This document shows, in pieces, positions 7,889 to 18,013 of a DNA stretch of 64,000 nt (the first letter of the stretch is position 1; every line of letters begins with the position of its first letter). The notes beneath the pieces are model-generated. The model saw nothing but the letters and a program-made list of their open reading frames with translations. It made no database searches and had not been told where the DNA came from. The stretch lies in contig NZ_SWBO01000001.1 of NCBI RefSeq assembly GCF_005116475.1, forward strand, positions 372,001 through 436,000. The letters run 5' to 3'. Both the position numbers and the translations under genes were made by a program. The stretch comes from Pedobacter cryotolerans (GTDB lineage Bacteria > Bacteroidota > Bacteroidia > Sphingobacteriales > Sphingobacteriaceae).

Positions 7889-8584
7889 ATGAAGAAGATT
7901 TTATTAGTTGAAGACGATCCGAATTTGGGTTTATTGTTGCAAGATTACCTGCAATTGAAAGGTAAGTTTGATGTGGTTTTGTGTACCGATGGTGAGGAAG
8001 GTTTAAGAGCTTTTAGCAAGCACAGTTTCGATATTTGCATTTTAGATGTAATGATGCCTAAAAAGGATGGTTTTACTTTAGGCAAAGACATTAGAAAGAT
8101 TAACCAAAATGTGCCCATTATTTTTGCAACTGCAAAAGCAATGATGGAAGATAAGGCATCGGCCTATGACTTGGGCGGCGATGATTACATTACCAAACCT
8201 TTTAGAATTGAAGAGTTGTTGTTGCGTATAAATGCTTTGCTTAAACGCGTTACCAGCAACGATACTACTCAGAATGAACCTGCTCAAACTCAGTTTCAAA
8301 TTGGTAAATATAATTTTGATTATACAACACAATTAATTCATTTTGAAGGTAAACAACAAAAGCTTTCTACTAAAGAAGCTGAACTGTTACAATTGCTTTG
8401 CTTAAAGAAAAATACTGTTTTAACCAGAGAAGAAGCTTTGTTAAGCATCTGGCATGATGACAATTATTTTAACGGTCGTAGTATGGATGTTTTTTTAAGC
8501 AAGCTTAGAAAATACTTAAAGGAAGACCCTAAGGTTGAAATTTTAAATGTACACGGCAAAGGTTATAAGTTGTTGGTAAACTAG
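7889..8584 (+). CDS. OmpR/PhoB-family response regulator
   Basis: A 231-residue regulator with an N-terminal receiver domain (acidic pair Glu8-Asp9-Asp10, phospho-acceptor Asp53 in ILDVMMPKKDGF, conserved Lys near residue 103 in the ITKPF motif) and a C-terminal winged-helix DNA-binding domain (about 135-230, ending VHGKGYKLLV). It is the partner of the kinase directly upstream. Target genes cannot be read from this window. Confidence 0.93.
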   Translation: MKKILLVEDDPNLGLLLQDYLQLKGKFDVVLCTDGEEGLRAFSKHSFDICILDVMMPKKDGFTLGKDIRKINQNVPIIFATAKAMMEDKASAYDLGGDDYITKPFRIEELLLRINALLKRVTSNDTTQNEPAQTQFQIGKYNFDYTTQLIHFEGKQQKLSTKEAELLQLLCLKKNTVLTREEALLSIWHDDNYFNGRSMDVFLSKLRKYLKEDPKVEILNVHGKGYKLLVN

Positions 8585-8627
8585 TTCAGTTTTCATTTTG
8601 CAATTTTCAGTTGGCTGTTTAAAAAGC

Positions 8628-8660
8628 ATAAAAAAACTCGTGCTGTGCGACACGAGTTAA
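8628..8660 (-). terminator. Terminator for the GLPGLI-barrel operon
   Basis: On the minus strand the stem AACTCGTG/CACGAGTT (arms at 8651-8658 and 8635-8642) with an eight-base loop is followed by a run of T residues. It lies just past the GLPGLI gene's stop. Read from the plus strand it lacks the T tract. Confidence 0.8.
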
Positions 8661-8678
8661 TCAGAGAGCTTGTATATT

Positions 8679-9461
8679 TTAAAGTAAGAAAGCCTTCAGT
8701 GCATCTTGTCCCCATTCTCCCCAATCTTTTGTAGCGGCTTTTAACATGGTGCTTAGTTGTTTGCTATTTACAGGTTTGCCTTTTGTAGGTGCCTTTAACT
8801 GTTTTTCATCTGTAACTGGTGTATCAGTAACTGCAGTGGCAAACCATGTAACATGTTCATAAGGTAAGGCAACACCTAAAATCATTCCAGGTAATCCAGT
8901 AAAAGCTTCTGGTCCACCAGAAACGGGAATTTCATCTGTATAAAATGCCACTACATAAATCGAGTCCATAATTAAGGCATTTGCTCTTCTGCAATCGTAG
9001 CCAGCAATGTTTCTAAATTCGTCTGTTATTTTCCAGTTAATTTTACGAGTACTGTCTGATAATAGATAAGTTTCGTCAAATACTTTCTTTTGAGCGATAC
9101 TAGTTGCTGCAGCGGTATTAGTAGCTATGATATTGTTCTGATGTGAAGTTTCGAAATCAAAAAAGTTATTCGTAATTAACTCTTCGCTAGTTGGTTTAAA
9201 TAAGGTTTGCTCTTTTGAAAAAGTTAAAGAACTTTTGAGTATTTTAAATTGTGGATTTTTCTTTTGATAATCTTCTTCAGCCTGCACATAATAACTGCGT
9301 GTTGGGTTACGTTTAACCTGCTCTTTAATCAATGCATACATGTTTACCCTTTTTTCAAATTCTATTACGCCCTGCGTTGCGAAGCGGGTATTTTGAGCAA
9401 AACTTGATTGAGTGAATAGCAACAAGCAAGCAATTGTAATTTGTTTTATTTTCATCTCCAT
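8679..9461 (-). CDS. GLPGLI family secreted protein
   Basis: A 260-residue protein with a signal peptide (about 1-22, cleaved near SFAQ) and the diagnostic GLPGMILGV motif near residues 185-195, preceded by a CRRA segment. GLPGLI proteins are exported Bacteroidota proteins of unknown function. The start could be either of two ATGs two codons apart. It lies 11 bases downstream of a TonB-linked outer-membrane barrel gene and ends at a clear terminator, so the pair is a two-gene operon. Co-occurrence with a barrel protein is the usual context and suggests a shared role at the outer membrane. Confidence 0.9.
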   Translation of the reverse strand: MEMKIKQITIACLLLFTQSSFAQNTRFATQGVIEFEKRVNMYALIKEQVKRNPTRSYYVQAEEDYQKKNPQFKILKSSLTFSKEQTLFKPTSEELITNNFFDFETSHQNNIIATNTAAATSIAQKKVFDETYLLSDSTRKINWKITDEFRNIAGYDCRRANALIMDSIYVVAFYTDEIPVSGGPEAFTGLPGMILGVALPYEHVTWFATAVTDTPVTDEKQLKAPTKGKPVNSKQLSTMLKAATKDWGEWGQDALKAFLL

Positions 9462-9472
9462 TTCTTGTAGAA

Positions 9473-12253
9473 TTATTTTTTTGAAGGTCCCATTTTATTA
9501 AAATCCCAAGCAACTGAAAACATAAAATAGCGTTTGATATTATTAAAAGTTGTTTGGGTAATTGTGTTGCCTCCAGCAAACCTACTAAAACCTCTATTTT
9601 GGTTTAAAATATCATTACCAGAAAGCGTAAACTTTAAATTGTCTCCTTTAAAAAAGGTTTTAATAATGCTGGTGTTAATAATGGTTTGCTCAAAACTTTC
9701 ATCAAAGGACGCGGTACCAGCATTGTAAGTGTAATTAGCATCGGCACTAATTTGAAACTTAGCAGGAAGAAAAATTCTAACAGAGCCATAGCCATTTGTA
9801 GCTAAACCATTACTATTAATTTGCTGGTTTAATGATGATTGTTGCGTTCTATAACTTGGCCCAAACCGAAGGTTAAAACTAAACTTTTTTTCCTTGTATT
9901 TATACAATCCAGCCATAAAGCCATAACTACTACTCTCAGTTTTGTTTAATACACCATTTACGAAGTTGTAAGAAGTATTACCATCAGTATTGATTTCAAA
10001 TCCAATATTGATGTCTAATTTTTTAATTTTTCTACCAAAATCTATAAACATGTAGTAATTATAAGGTGTTTTACCATCGAGATTGATGAACTGAAATTCA
10101 GATTTTCCTGTATTATTATCGAAATTGGTGTTATTTACAATTTGATTATTGATAAAATTAACACTTGCATAAGCATATATAGATTGATCTGAAATGACTT
10201 TATACGAATTAAAATTGATATTGAAGTTGTTGTTATAAGATGGTTTCAGGTTAGGGTTTCCGATAGGAATATTTAATAAATCATCATTTACTTTAACCGG
10301 TTGTAATTGTGTTACATTAGGTTGAGTTGTTCGTCCATTATAAGAAACGGAGAATGATTTATACTGCGTAAACTTATATTGATATCTAGCTTGAGGCATC
10401 CAATTCACAAAACTTCTCTTATATCTTATGTTATTGTATTGATCAAACTGATCAAAACCAATGTGGTTTACTTTTAAGCCACCATTAAGCACGGTATTAG
10501 TTCCTTTAAAACTCAAAATTGCACCACCTTGATTTGAGAGTTGATCTGTTTTAAAGTTATTACTAAACTCATTGTCTAATACGTTATAATTACTAGGCGA
10601 TGAAGTGTTGAAAGATTTACGGTCCGCTGTTGAATTGTTTAAGCTAAAACCATAGTTAAAAACTACTGAAAGTTTTTTACTTAAAGGTTCTGTAAATGTT
10701 GCGTTTGTGCCAAATAACGAGCTTTTTATAGTATTTGTTTTAAACTGATCGGTTAAAATACTTTCTCTTATTGAACCATCTGTATTAAATGCTTCGTTTA
10801 GAGAGTATAAAAAACCTTCGCTATTTTTTTCATTGATGTTTCCAATAATGTTAATGGAATAATTTCTACCCAGTTTTTTTAATCTTTTGGTGTACAATCC
10901 TGATAGGGTAAAAATCTGTTCGTTGCCTTCATTGTTGTTCGTCCTAAGCTCTGTATTTAATAAACTGTTATCACCTCTGGTACCAATGGTAGAAAATTCG
11001 CTCTGTGTTTCGTTGTTTTTAAGAGTACCATCTGCCATTATTTTTAAATTACTTGTACTATCTAACTTAATTTGATAGGTTGCATCTAACTTTTGTCTAA
11101 AAATATAATTCTCAGTTAATTGATCGTTGTTGCGGTTAACAATGTTATCAGGGATATTTTGTTGGCTCAATATATTCTTATTGATATCAACTTTTAAAGA
11201 GCCAATTTTATAATTTGTATTGATAGATTCCTTGTCTTTATTCCACTTGGTTTCATAGTGAGCACCACCGTTGTAGGCTAGCGGAATACCTTCTCCATTG
11301 TACCTTCCTCCCCATGAGTCTATTTCATCGCGTGTGCCACCGCCACCCTCCATAAATTCAATATTTGCAGTACCGCCACCATATTTATCGCTATCTTCCC
11401 AACTTAAACCTGTTTTACCTGTATTACTTGTAGTGCCGTAAACCGATATTTTTTCTTTACCTCTAAATTTGTTAAATAACAGTTGTGCGGAGTAAAAATC
11501 GTCTGTAGCGCACCCAATATCTACTTTTCCGAAGTATCCATTTTTTGAATCTTCTTTAAGCTTTATGTTTAGGGTAGTTGTTTTTTGTCCATCATCTACA
11601 CCAGTAAATGCAGCCTGATCGCTAGATTTTTCGAAGAGTTGAACCTTATCAACCATATCAGCACGCAAATTTTTGGTAACTAAAGTGGGGTCGTCTCCAA
11701 AAAATTCTTCTCCATCAACCAAAACTTTCGATACGGTTTTGCCTTGTGCAGTAATTTTACCATCGTTGTCTACCTTTAAGCCTGGAAATTTTTTCAGTAA
11801 ATCTTCTACCTTATCATTAGGTTGTATGGTGTAACTACCTGCATTAAATTCAGTAGTGTCTCCGTTAATTTTTATGGCCGCTGCTCTTCCTTTAATAATT
11901 ACTTCATTTAACAATCGTGCTTTTGATTTCATATTAATTTGCTTAAAATCAAAGCTAGTTTTTGAAGAGTCTAGTGTAAATTTCGATACAAAATCTGCAT
12001 ATTCTGGGTAAGTAAGCAAAAGGATGAAATCTCCTTTACGCAATGAGTTAAGCTCAAAATTTCCATTTTGAGCTGCTCTTGTAAATTTTACCAAAGTAGA
12101 ATCTTTAGCGTTTAAAATGCTAATGGTTGCGTAATGCAACTTGCTGTTGTTAGCGGTGTCTGCAACAACCCCTTTAACCGAATAGGGATTTTGCGCAAAA
12201 AGAGAGCTAAAAAAGCATAAGGATAGCAAAGTGGCCAGGCTTATAGTTTTCAT
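9473..12253 (-). CDS. TonB-linked outer-membrane beta-barrel protein
   Basis: A 926-residue outer-membrane protein. A signal peptide (about 1-20, ending LFAQ) is followed by a carboxypeptidase-like regulatory beta-sandwich domain (about 22-110), a plug-type domain (about 125-230, with KVLVDGEEFFGDDP) and a long Asn/Tyr/Phe-rich beta-strand region forming the barrel. The C-terminal segment ends in alternating aromatic strands (YFMFSVAWDFNKM). Proteins of this build either transport substrates or act as structural OMPs; no substrate can be inferred. It is co-transcribed with the GLPGLI gene. Confidence 0.9.
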   Translation of the reverse strand: MKTISLATLLSLCFFSSLFAQNPYSVKGVVADTANNSKLHYATISILNAKDSTLVKFTRAAQNGNFELNSLRKGDFILLLTYPEYADFVSKFTLDSSKTSFDFKQINMKSKARLLNEVIIKGRAAAIKINGDTTEFNAGSYTIQPNDKVEDLLKKFPGLKVDNDGKITAQGKTVSKVLVDGEEFFGDDPTLVTKNLRADMVDKVQLFEKSSDQAAFTGVDDGQKTTTLNIKLKEDSKNGYFGKVDIGCATDDFYSAQLLFNKFRGKEKISVYGTTSNTGKTGLSWEDSDKYGGGTANIEFMEGGGGTRDEIDSWGGRYNGEGIPLAYNGGAHYETKWNKDKESINTNYKIGSLKVDINKNILSQQNIPDNIVNRNNDQLTENYIFRQKLDATYQIKLDSTSNLKIMADGTLKNNETQSEFSTIGTRGDNSLLNTELRTNNNEGNEQIFTLSGLYTKRLKKLGRNYSINIIGNINEKNSEGFLYSLNEAFNTDGSIRESILTDQFKTNTIKSSLFGTNATFTEPLSKKLSVVFNYGFSLNNSTADRKSFNTSSPSNYNVLDNEFSNNFKTDQLSNQGGAILSFKGTNTVLNGGLKVNHIGFDQFDQYNNIRYKRSFVNWMPQARYQYKFTQYKSFSVSYNGRTTQPNVTQLQPVKVNDDLLNIPIGNPNLKPSYNNNFNINFNSYKVISDQSIYAYASVNFINNQIVNNTNFDNNTGKSEFQFINLDGKTPYNYYMFIDFGRKIKKLDINIGFEINTDGNTSYNFVNGVLNKTESSSYGFMAGLYKYKEKKFSFNLRFGPSYRTQQSSLNQQINSNGLATNGYGSVRIFLPAKFQISADANYTYNAGTASFDESFEQTIINTSIIKTFFKGDNLKFTLSGNDILNQNRGFSRFAGGNTITQTTFNNIKRYFMFSVAWDFNKMGPSKK

Positions 12254-12521
12254 TTAATTTTGTTTGTTTGGTTAGCACAATATATAACTAAATCTTTAAT
12301 ACTAAAAATTTAGTTGATGAAATTTAACATATAATAACATTATTTAACAATTAAGAATTTTTTTAAAGCAGAGTTAAATGATAAAATAAATATTCAATTA
12401 ATAGGCTGATAAATAATTGATTATAGTGATTACGCCTAATTTTTTAGTTATAGAACTTAGTATTTTTATTTTATCAGTTAGCTAAAAAACGTATCTTGTA
12501 CCACCTGTGATTAAATCTAAA

Positions 12522-14819
12522 ATGTTACAAACTGAAGAAACCTCTCAACCTGCCCAACTCGCTGCTAAGTTTATCAATTTAACTTCGCGGCATATTTTTT
12601 TAACTGGCAAGGCAGGTACTGGCAAAACTACATTTTTAAGAAACCTTATCTCGCTAACTCACAAAAAGGCTGTAATTGTGGCGCCAACTGGCATAGCAGC
12701 TATAAATGCTGCTGGAGTTACCATTCATTCTCTTTTTCAACTGCCGTTTGGTACTTTTTTGCCAAAAGTTTTGCCAACAGGCGATGTAAAAGAGTATCAG
12801 CATTACAATACACCAAAGTCAATTATCAGACATTTAAGCATGAATGCAACCAAAAGACGCATTTTGCTAGATTTAGAATTGCTGATTATTGATGAAGTGA
12901 GTATGCTTAGAGCTGATTTGTTGGATGCAATAGATACCGTTTTGCGCTACATTAGAAAAAGCAATACAAATTTTGGGGGTGTACAATTACTTTTTATTGG
13001 CGATTTACATCAGCTGCCGCCAGTAGTTAAAAACGATGAATGGAATTTGCTAAGTGCCATTTATAAAAGTGCATTTTTCTTTGATGCGATTGCGTTAGAG
13101 AAAAATCCGCCGGTGTATATCGAGTTAGAAAAAATTTACCGCCAAGCCGACGAGACCTTTATCCATCTGTTAAATAACTTAAGAAATAATCAGGTTACTG
13201 AGCAAGATATCGCTTTGCTAAAAACATTTTATAAAGAAAATTACAAGCCAATTTTAACTGATAATTATATTACATTAACTACTCACAACCATAAGGCAGA
13301 TACACTTAATAAAAAAAGTTTAGATGAATTGCAAGGAAAATCTTATTTCTACAAAGCAGTTATTGATAAAGAATTTGCAGAAAGTGCTTTTCCAGCAGAA
13401 AAAAATTTAGAACTTAAAGTTGGTGCACAGGTAATGTTCATTAAAAACGATCCTACTGGTGAGCAGCGTTTTTTTAATGGCAAAATAGCAGTAGTAAAAA
13501 AATTGAGTGATGAAGCCATTGAAGTATTGCCCGATGGCGCAAAATATACCCTCACTTTAGAAAATTATACTTGGAAAAACATAAAGTATACTGCTAATAA
13601 AACTACTAACGAAATAGAAGAACAAGTAATTGGAACATTTACTCAATTTCCGCTAAAGCTAGCTTGGGCAATTACGGTTCATAAAAGCCAGGGTTTAACA
13701 TTTGATAAAGCAATTGTTGATATTGGCGATGCTTTTGCACCTGGACAAATTTACGTTGCGCTTTCTCGTTTAAGGTCGATGAACGGTTTAATTTTAACTT
13801 CCTTAATATCGAATAGGGGAATTAGGCAAGATCAAAATGTTACTTTTTTCGCTCGTACAAAAGAATTACAAGAAGATTTGTCGGTACAAATTAAAAAAGA
13901 GAGTGATGCTTTTTTAAAACATTCGTTGTTGCAAAGCTTTAATTTTACAGTGCTCGATAATTACGTTTATGAACATGTTTTTAGCTACACCAAAGACGAA
14001 AAAAGATCTACCAAACAAACGCATTTGCCTTGGGCAGTAAAGCTGCAGCAAGATTTAATGGCACTAAAAGTAAATGCAGATAAATTTTTAAAGCAAATAG
14101 AACGCTTATTTGTAGCAGATCATGCTGAAAGTTTAGCTCTATTGTTAGAAAGAACCACAGCAGCAGAGAATTATTTTAACCCACAATTGCAAGCCATAAG
14201 CGATGCTATTTTTGAGTTGATTGAAGTGGTTAAAACTCAAAAACAAACCAAAGAATTTTTGGCAGAGCTAATAGATATGGAGGTAATGTTTTTTGAGCAG
14301 TTTAAAAAGATTAAAAAAGCCAAAGCGATGCTCGAAGCTGCAAACCAGCAGCGTGAGTTAACTAAAGAAGAAGTAATGGCACTGTACACGAGCGCTAAAC
14401 GAGAAGAGCAAATTAAAACTGCTTATACATTAGCTAATAAAGAGGAGTTTAAGCCACCAGGCGAAGATATCTATAGCAGAATTAGAGCAGCTAAAAACGA
14501 TAAAACACTTAAAGTACCCAAAGAAGATACCAAAGAAATTACGCTTAACCTGTTTAAAGAAGGTAAAAATATAACCCAAATTGCCGCAGAGCGAAAAATG
14601 ACCATTGGCACTATAGAAGGGCATTTAGCATTTTTTGTAGCCAAACAAGAAATTAAAGCATCAGACATCGTACCTGCTAATCGCTTAAAAGAAATTATGC
14701 AAACAATTGCCAAACTAAAATCTGTAAAGCTAAACGAGGTTAGAGATGCATTAGGTAAAAGTTATGGTTTTGGTGAGATAAAAATTGGTATAGCAGCTCA
14801 TTTGGCTGAGGGGAATTAA
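12522..14819 (+). CDS. Pif1/RecD-like helicase with C-terminal HTH domain
   Basis: A superfamily 1 DNA helicase. In the frame opening at a GTG at 12507, Walker A (GKAGTGKT) is at about 34-41, Walker B (IIDEVSML) near 127, the QLPPV motif near 170 and the late VHKSQG and YVALSRLRS motifs near 390-425. These identify the Pif1 group. The ~340-residue C-terminal extension is charged and helical, ending in an HTH-type domain (NITQIAAERKMTIGTIEGHL) like that of RecQ-type helicases. The ATG at 12522 is preferred over the GTG five codons earlier because conserved sequence begins after it. The role in replication or repair is inferred from the family. Confidence 0.9.
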   Translation: MLQTEETSQPAQLAAKFINLTSRHIFLTGKAGTGKTTFLRNLISLTHKKAVIVAPTGIAAINAAGVTIHSLFQLPFGTFLPKVLPTGDVKEYQHYNTPKSIIRHLSMNATKRRILLDLELLIIDEVSMLRADLLDAIDTVLRYIRKSNTNFGGVQLLFIGDLHQLPPVVKNDEWNLLSAIYKSAFFFDAIALEKNPPVYIELEKIYRQADETFIHLLNNLRNNQVTEQDIALLKTFYKENYKPILTDNYITLTTHNHKADTLNKKSLDELQGKSYFYKAVIDKEFAESAFPAEKNLELKVGAQVMFIKNDPTGEQRFFNGKIAVVKKLSDEAIEVLPDGAKYTLTLENYTWKNIKYTANKTTNEIEEQVIGTFTQFPLKLAWAITVHKSQGLTFDKAIVDIGDAFAPGQIYVALSRLRSMNGLILTSLISNRGIRQDQNVTFFARTKELQEDLSVQIKKESDAFLKHSLLQSFNFTVLDNYVYEHVFSYTKDEKRSTKQTHLPWAVKLQQDLMALKVNADKFLKQIERLFVADHAESLALLLERTTAAENYFNPQLQAISDAIFELIEVVKTQKQTKEFLAELIDMEVMFFEQFKKIKKAKAMLEAANQQRELTKEEVMALYTSAKREEQIKTAYTLANKEEFKPPGEDIYSRIRAAKNDKTLKVPKEDTKEITLNLFKEGKNITQIAAERKMTIGTIEGHLAFFVAKQEIKASDIVPANRLKEIMQTIAKLKSVKLNEVRDALGKSYGFGEIKIGIAAHLAEGN

Positions 14820-14943
14820 CAGATAATCGTCATTGCTGAGCATCGCGAAGCAATCTTTAATGTAAAAAATCACTTTAATAAAACGTGATGAGGTTGTGTG
14901 ATAAATCATTTTTTTAATCTAACCAATTTTAGTTTTATAGACT

Positions 14944-14968
14944 GTCACGCTGAGCGTAGTCGAAGCGC
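14944..14968. repeat. Dispersed CTGAGCGTAGTCGAAG element
   Basis: It contains the core CTGAGCGTAGTCGAAGCGC, which I recognise as widespread between Bacteroidota genes. Two inverted relatives are at 38482-38534. Confidence 0.75.
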
Positions 14969-15103
14969 AAAAAAGGTAGGTGTTGTCGTTGCTAAACGAA
15001 ATCTTAGACAACCTGAGGATGACAATTTTATACCCTGAGTTGGATAATTTCTCAAGGAATTAATCGCTATAATACGTCTATTTTTCTTAGGGTAGTCATG
15101 CTG

Positions 15104-15121
15104 ATCCGATAGCTATCGGAT
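15104..15121. repeat. Perfect 18-base palindrome (ATCCGATAGCTATCGGAT)
   Basis: It is exactly self-complementary and lies in a repeat-rich spacer downstream of both flanking genes. Confidence 0.8.
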
Positions 15122-15266
15122 TTATTTCAGCATCTATTTAATATGAAAGACCCTGACCTGTAGTGAAGCGGAAAGCTATGCAGTAAAATATATTCAGGGT
15201 GACGAACAAGCTAGCCCAAAACCTGGTTAAGCCTTCAAAACCAATGTTTAATTATCGGACCCAGGT

Positions 15267-16052
15267 TTAAAGTACAATTTCTCCCTCAAAAACTTTCTCT
15301 GCTGGGCCACATAAAAATACATTGGTAAATATATCGCCATCATAATCAAAGTTGATTTGCAATTTACCACCCAAAACCTCAACAGGAGTTTCGATATAAC
15401 CTGGTTGTTTTTTTTGTGCCAGTGCCATAGCCACTGCTGTTACACCGGTGCCACATGCAAAAGTTTCATCTTCAACACCACGTTCAAAAGTGCGTACAAA
15501 TAAATGATCTCCTTTATCTTCTACAAAATTTACATTAATTCCTGCTGCTTTATAAGTGTCATTGTTTCTAATTTCTTTGCCCGCACTAAATACATCTAGC
15601 TTTGCTAAATCTTTTACTTCTTTAACGTAATGTGGTGAGCCTGTATTCAATACAAACGCATCATCGTCTTTGCTAATAGCATCAACGTCAATCATTTGTA
15701 ATTCTACCCAATTTCCTTTTGCTGTAATTTTGGCATAATGAGGTCCATCAACTGCCAAAAAATTAGTTTCGCTGTCAATAATTCCCAAATGTTTGGCAAA
15801 AGCAACAATACATCTTCCCCCGTTACCACACATGCTGCCTAAATTGCCATCTGCATTGTAGTAAACCATCTCAAAATCAAAATCATCATGTTGCTTCAAC
15901 AGCATTAAACCATCTGCTCCAATACCAAATCTACGGTCGCAAAGCTGCGCTACAATGCTATTATCAAGGTTTTTCAGTTCGCTATCACGATGATCTATTA
16001 AAATAAAATCATTGCCAGCACCTTGGTATTTAGAGAAATTAATAATCATCAT
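15267..16052 (-). CDS. dapF: Diaminopimelate epimerase
   Basis: A 261-residue enzyme that interconverts LL- and meso-diaminopimelate for lysine and peptidoglycan synthesis in the cytosol. The two catalytic cysteines are visible: Cys75 in SMCGNGGRC and the later one in FACGTGVTAVA near residue 200. The N-terminal YQGAGNDFILID motif is typical. Two adjacent ATGs begin the frame. A promoter with both -7 and -33 elements lies about 50 bases upstream. The gene is a single unit here. Confidence 0.96.
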   Translation of the reverse strand: MMIINFSKYQGAGNDFILIDHRDSELKNLDNSIVAQLCDRRFGIGADGLMLLKQHDDFDFEMVYYNADGNLGSMCGNGGRCIVAFAKHLGIIDSETNFLAVDGPHYAKITAKGNWVELQMIDVDAISKDDDAFVLNTGSPHYVKEVKDLAKLDVFSAGKEIRNNDTYKAAGINVNFVEDKGDHLFVRTFERGVEDETFACGTGVTAVAMALAQKKQPGYIETPVEVLGGKLQINFDYDGDIFTNVFLCGPAEKVFEGEIVL

Positions 16053-16103
16053 ATTTATAATTTTGGCAAATCGAATTAAATTTTTAAAAACTTAAATAAA
16101 TTG

Positions 16104-16135
16104 CAAAGATAGATTTAACATTTTTTAACACACAA
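16104..16135 (-). promoter_or_regulatory. dapF promoter (TTG-N21-TATCTTTG)
   Basis: On the minus strand TATCTTTG (16104-16111) matches TAnnTTTG exactly. A TTG at 16133-16135 lies 21 bases upstream, close to the Bacteroidota -33/-7 spacing. Confidence 0.55.
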
Positions 16136-16174
16136 TTAGATGTATTTAGTATACAAATATCGTTTATATGGTAT

Positions 16175-16182
16175 TAAATTTG
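16175..16182 (+). promoter_or_regulatory. Candidate -7 box (TAAATTTG) for the protease gene
   Basis: An exact TAnnTTTG match 64 bases upstream of the protease ATG, in an AT-rich leader. Confidence 0.4.
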
Positions 16183-16246
16183 AATAAAGATTAGAAAAAT
16201 AAAATTTGAGAAAAAGCTACTTTTACTTAAAAACAACAAATAAAAC

Positions 16247-17794
16247 ATGAAAAAAATAGGATTAATAGTGTTAGCTGCATTTTTAGGAGGTGCGGTTGCA
16301 ATTGGCGCTTATAAACTATTAGAGCGTAATAGTGATGGATATACTTTGGAAGAGAAGCAGAATATGTTGTTTGCCAATAATCCATTAAAGATATCATCAG
16401 CTGGGTCGGTAGATTTTGTTCAGGCTGCAGCGGCGGTTTCTCCGGCTGTAGTGCATATTAAAACAACTTATGGCGGCAAATCATCAGACGAAGTATCTGG
16501 AGGAAATAGCATGGAAGATATGTTTGAGCAGTTTTTTAGAGGCGGCGGTGGTAGAAGACAAAACGTACCTAGAGCAGCATCTGGATCTGGTGTAATTTTA
16601 ACGCCAGATGGTTACATTGTTACCAACAACCATGTGGTAGATAATGCAGATAAAATTGAAGTTGTTTTATCGAATAAACGTAAAGTAATTGCAAAAGTAA
16701 TTGGTAAAGATGCCAATACAGATTTAGCCTTAATTAAGGTTGATATGAATGATTTGCCTTTCGTTAAAATGGGTAATTCAGATAATGTTCAAATTGGCGA
16801 GTGGGTTTTGGCCGTTGGTTTCCCTTTAGATTTACAAACTACAGTTACTGCAGGTATTGTAAGTGCAAAATCTCGTAAAATTGGTATTTTAGATAGAAAC
16901 CAAAGTCAACAACCTACCAGAGAAGAGTATGAAGAATACCAAAGAACAGGTGTATTGCCAGATCGCCCTGCAAGTTCTTCAATCGAATCATTTATCCAAA
17001 CTGATGCAGCAATTAACAGAGGTAACAGTGGCGGCGCCTTAGTAAACGCAAATGGAGAATTAATTGGTATAAACGCAGCCATCGCTTCGCAAAGCGGAAT
17101 GAATGAAGGTTATGGTTTCGCAATTCCAGTTAACTTAGCTAAAAAGATTTTAGAAGATTTTAAAGAATTTGGCGAAGTTAAACGTGGTTACATTGGTGTA
17201 AGTTTTCAGGCTTTAGATGCTGATGTAGCTGAAAAATTAAATGTAAAAGATATCAACGGTTTATATGTAAACAGTGTAATACCAAATGGCGGAGCTGCGG
17301 CTGCAGGCATTAAAGAAGGTGATATTATTAAAAAAATTGGTGGTGTTGAAATCTATGATGCACCAGATTTGCAAGAAAAAGTAGGTCGTATGCGTCCTGG
17401 AGATAAAGTTGCCTTAACAGTTTTAACCAAAGAAGGGGCTACTAAAAATTTAAACGTTACTTTAAAACCAGAGAGTAATGTGGCATTAGCCTCTACTCCT
17501 GCTAAATCTACAGGTGCTAATGTAAATAAATTAGGCGCTAGTTTTGCTCCAGCCACCTCAGCTATTAAATCTAAATTTAGAGTGGCAAATGGTGTTGTGG
17601 TAACCAATGTATTGCCTAACAAACTTTTTTACAATGTAGATATTGCTAAAGGAACCTTAATTACAAAAATTAATGGCAAAGCAGTTAATAGCGCTGCCGA
17701 CGTAGAAAAAGCACTACCTACTTCTACAGATGGAAATATTAAAATTGAAGGTGTAACTGAAAACGGTTCGTTTACTATTATAAACGGTAATTAA
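16247..17794 (+). CDS. Do/HtrA-family periplasmic serine protease
   Basis: A 515-residue DegP/DegQ-type protease that degrades or refolds damaged envelope proteins. An N-terminal hydrophobic helix (about 3-22) serves as signal anchor or signal peptide. The trypsin-like domain has catalytic His129 (TNNHVV), Asp159 (DANTDLALIKV) and Ser261 (RGNSGGAL). Two PDZ domains follow at about 310-400 and 430-510, the first with the GYIGVSFQ carboxylate-binding loop. Gly-rich and Arg-rich residues at about 85-105 form the LA loop. A terminator follows immediately, so it is monocistronic. Confidence 0.95.
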   Translation: MKKIGLIVLAAFLGGAVAIGAYKLLERNSDGYTLEEKQNMLFANNPLKISSAGSVDFVQAAAAVSPAVVHIKTTYGGKSSDEVSGGNSMEDMFEQFFRGGGGRRQNVPRAASGSGVILTPDGYIVTNNHVVDNADKIEVVLSNKRKVIAKVIGKDANTDLALIKVDMNDLPFVKMGNSDNVQIGEWVLAVGFPLDLQTTVTAGIVSAKSRKIGILDRNQSQQPTREEYEEYQRTGVLPDRPASSSIESFIQTDAAINRGNSGGALVNANGELIGINAAIASQSGMNEGYGFAIPVNLAKKILEDFKEFGEVKRGYIGVSFQALDADVAEKLNVKDINGLYVNSVIPNGGAAAAGIKEGDIIKKIGGVEIYDAPDLQEKVGRMRPGDKVALTVLTKEGATKNLNVTLKPESNVALASTPAKSTGANVNKLGASFAPATSAIKSKFRVANGVVVTNVLPNKLFYNVDIAKGTLITKINGKAVNSAADVEKALPTSTDGNIKIEGVTENGSFTIINGN

Positions 17795-17811
17795 GCCAGT
17801 TTTTTTACCAG

Positions 17812-17840
17812 AAGGGGATCATTATTGGTCCCCTTTTTTT
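17812..17840 (+). terminator. Terminator after the HtrA-type protease gene
   Basis: The stem AAGGGGA/TCCCCTT is followed by a run of T residues 18 bases past the stop codon. Confidence 0.85.
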
Positions 17841-17978
17841 ATGCAAAAAAATACTGAAATTAGTATTTTTACATTTAGGCTTAACTTTAATTACATCGTG
17901 TTTTTTTAGAATGTTTCTAAATAGATTATTTCTTTCGTTTTTGTTGGTCGCACTTCTTATCTAAATCTTATTTTAAAT

Positions 17979-17986
17979 ACTTTTGT
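17979..17986 (+). promoter_or_regulatory. Candidate -7 box (TACTTTTG) for sdhCAB
   Basis: An exact TAnnTTTG match 27 bases upstream of the sdhC ATG. It is the only good promoter seen before the three sdh genes. Confidence 0.55.
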
Positions 17987-18013
17987 ACCAACTGAATAAA
18001 AAAAATAAAGCTA

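Larger units (their letters stand above)
14820..15266. other. 447-base intergenic region of dispersed short repeats
   Basis: No gene was seen. The segment contains a GTCATTGCTGAGCATCGCGAA-like element (14829-14857), a GTCACGCTGAGCGTAGTCGAA element (14944-14968, related to copies at 38482-38534) and a perfect 18-base palindrome (15104-15121). Composition resembles accumulated intergenic repeats between two convergent genes. Confidence 0.7.
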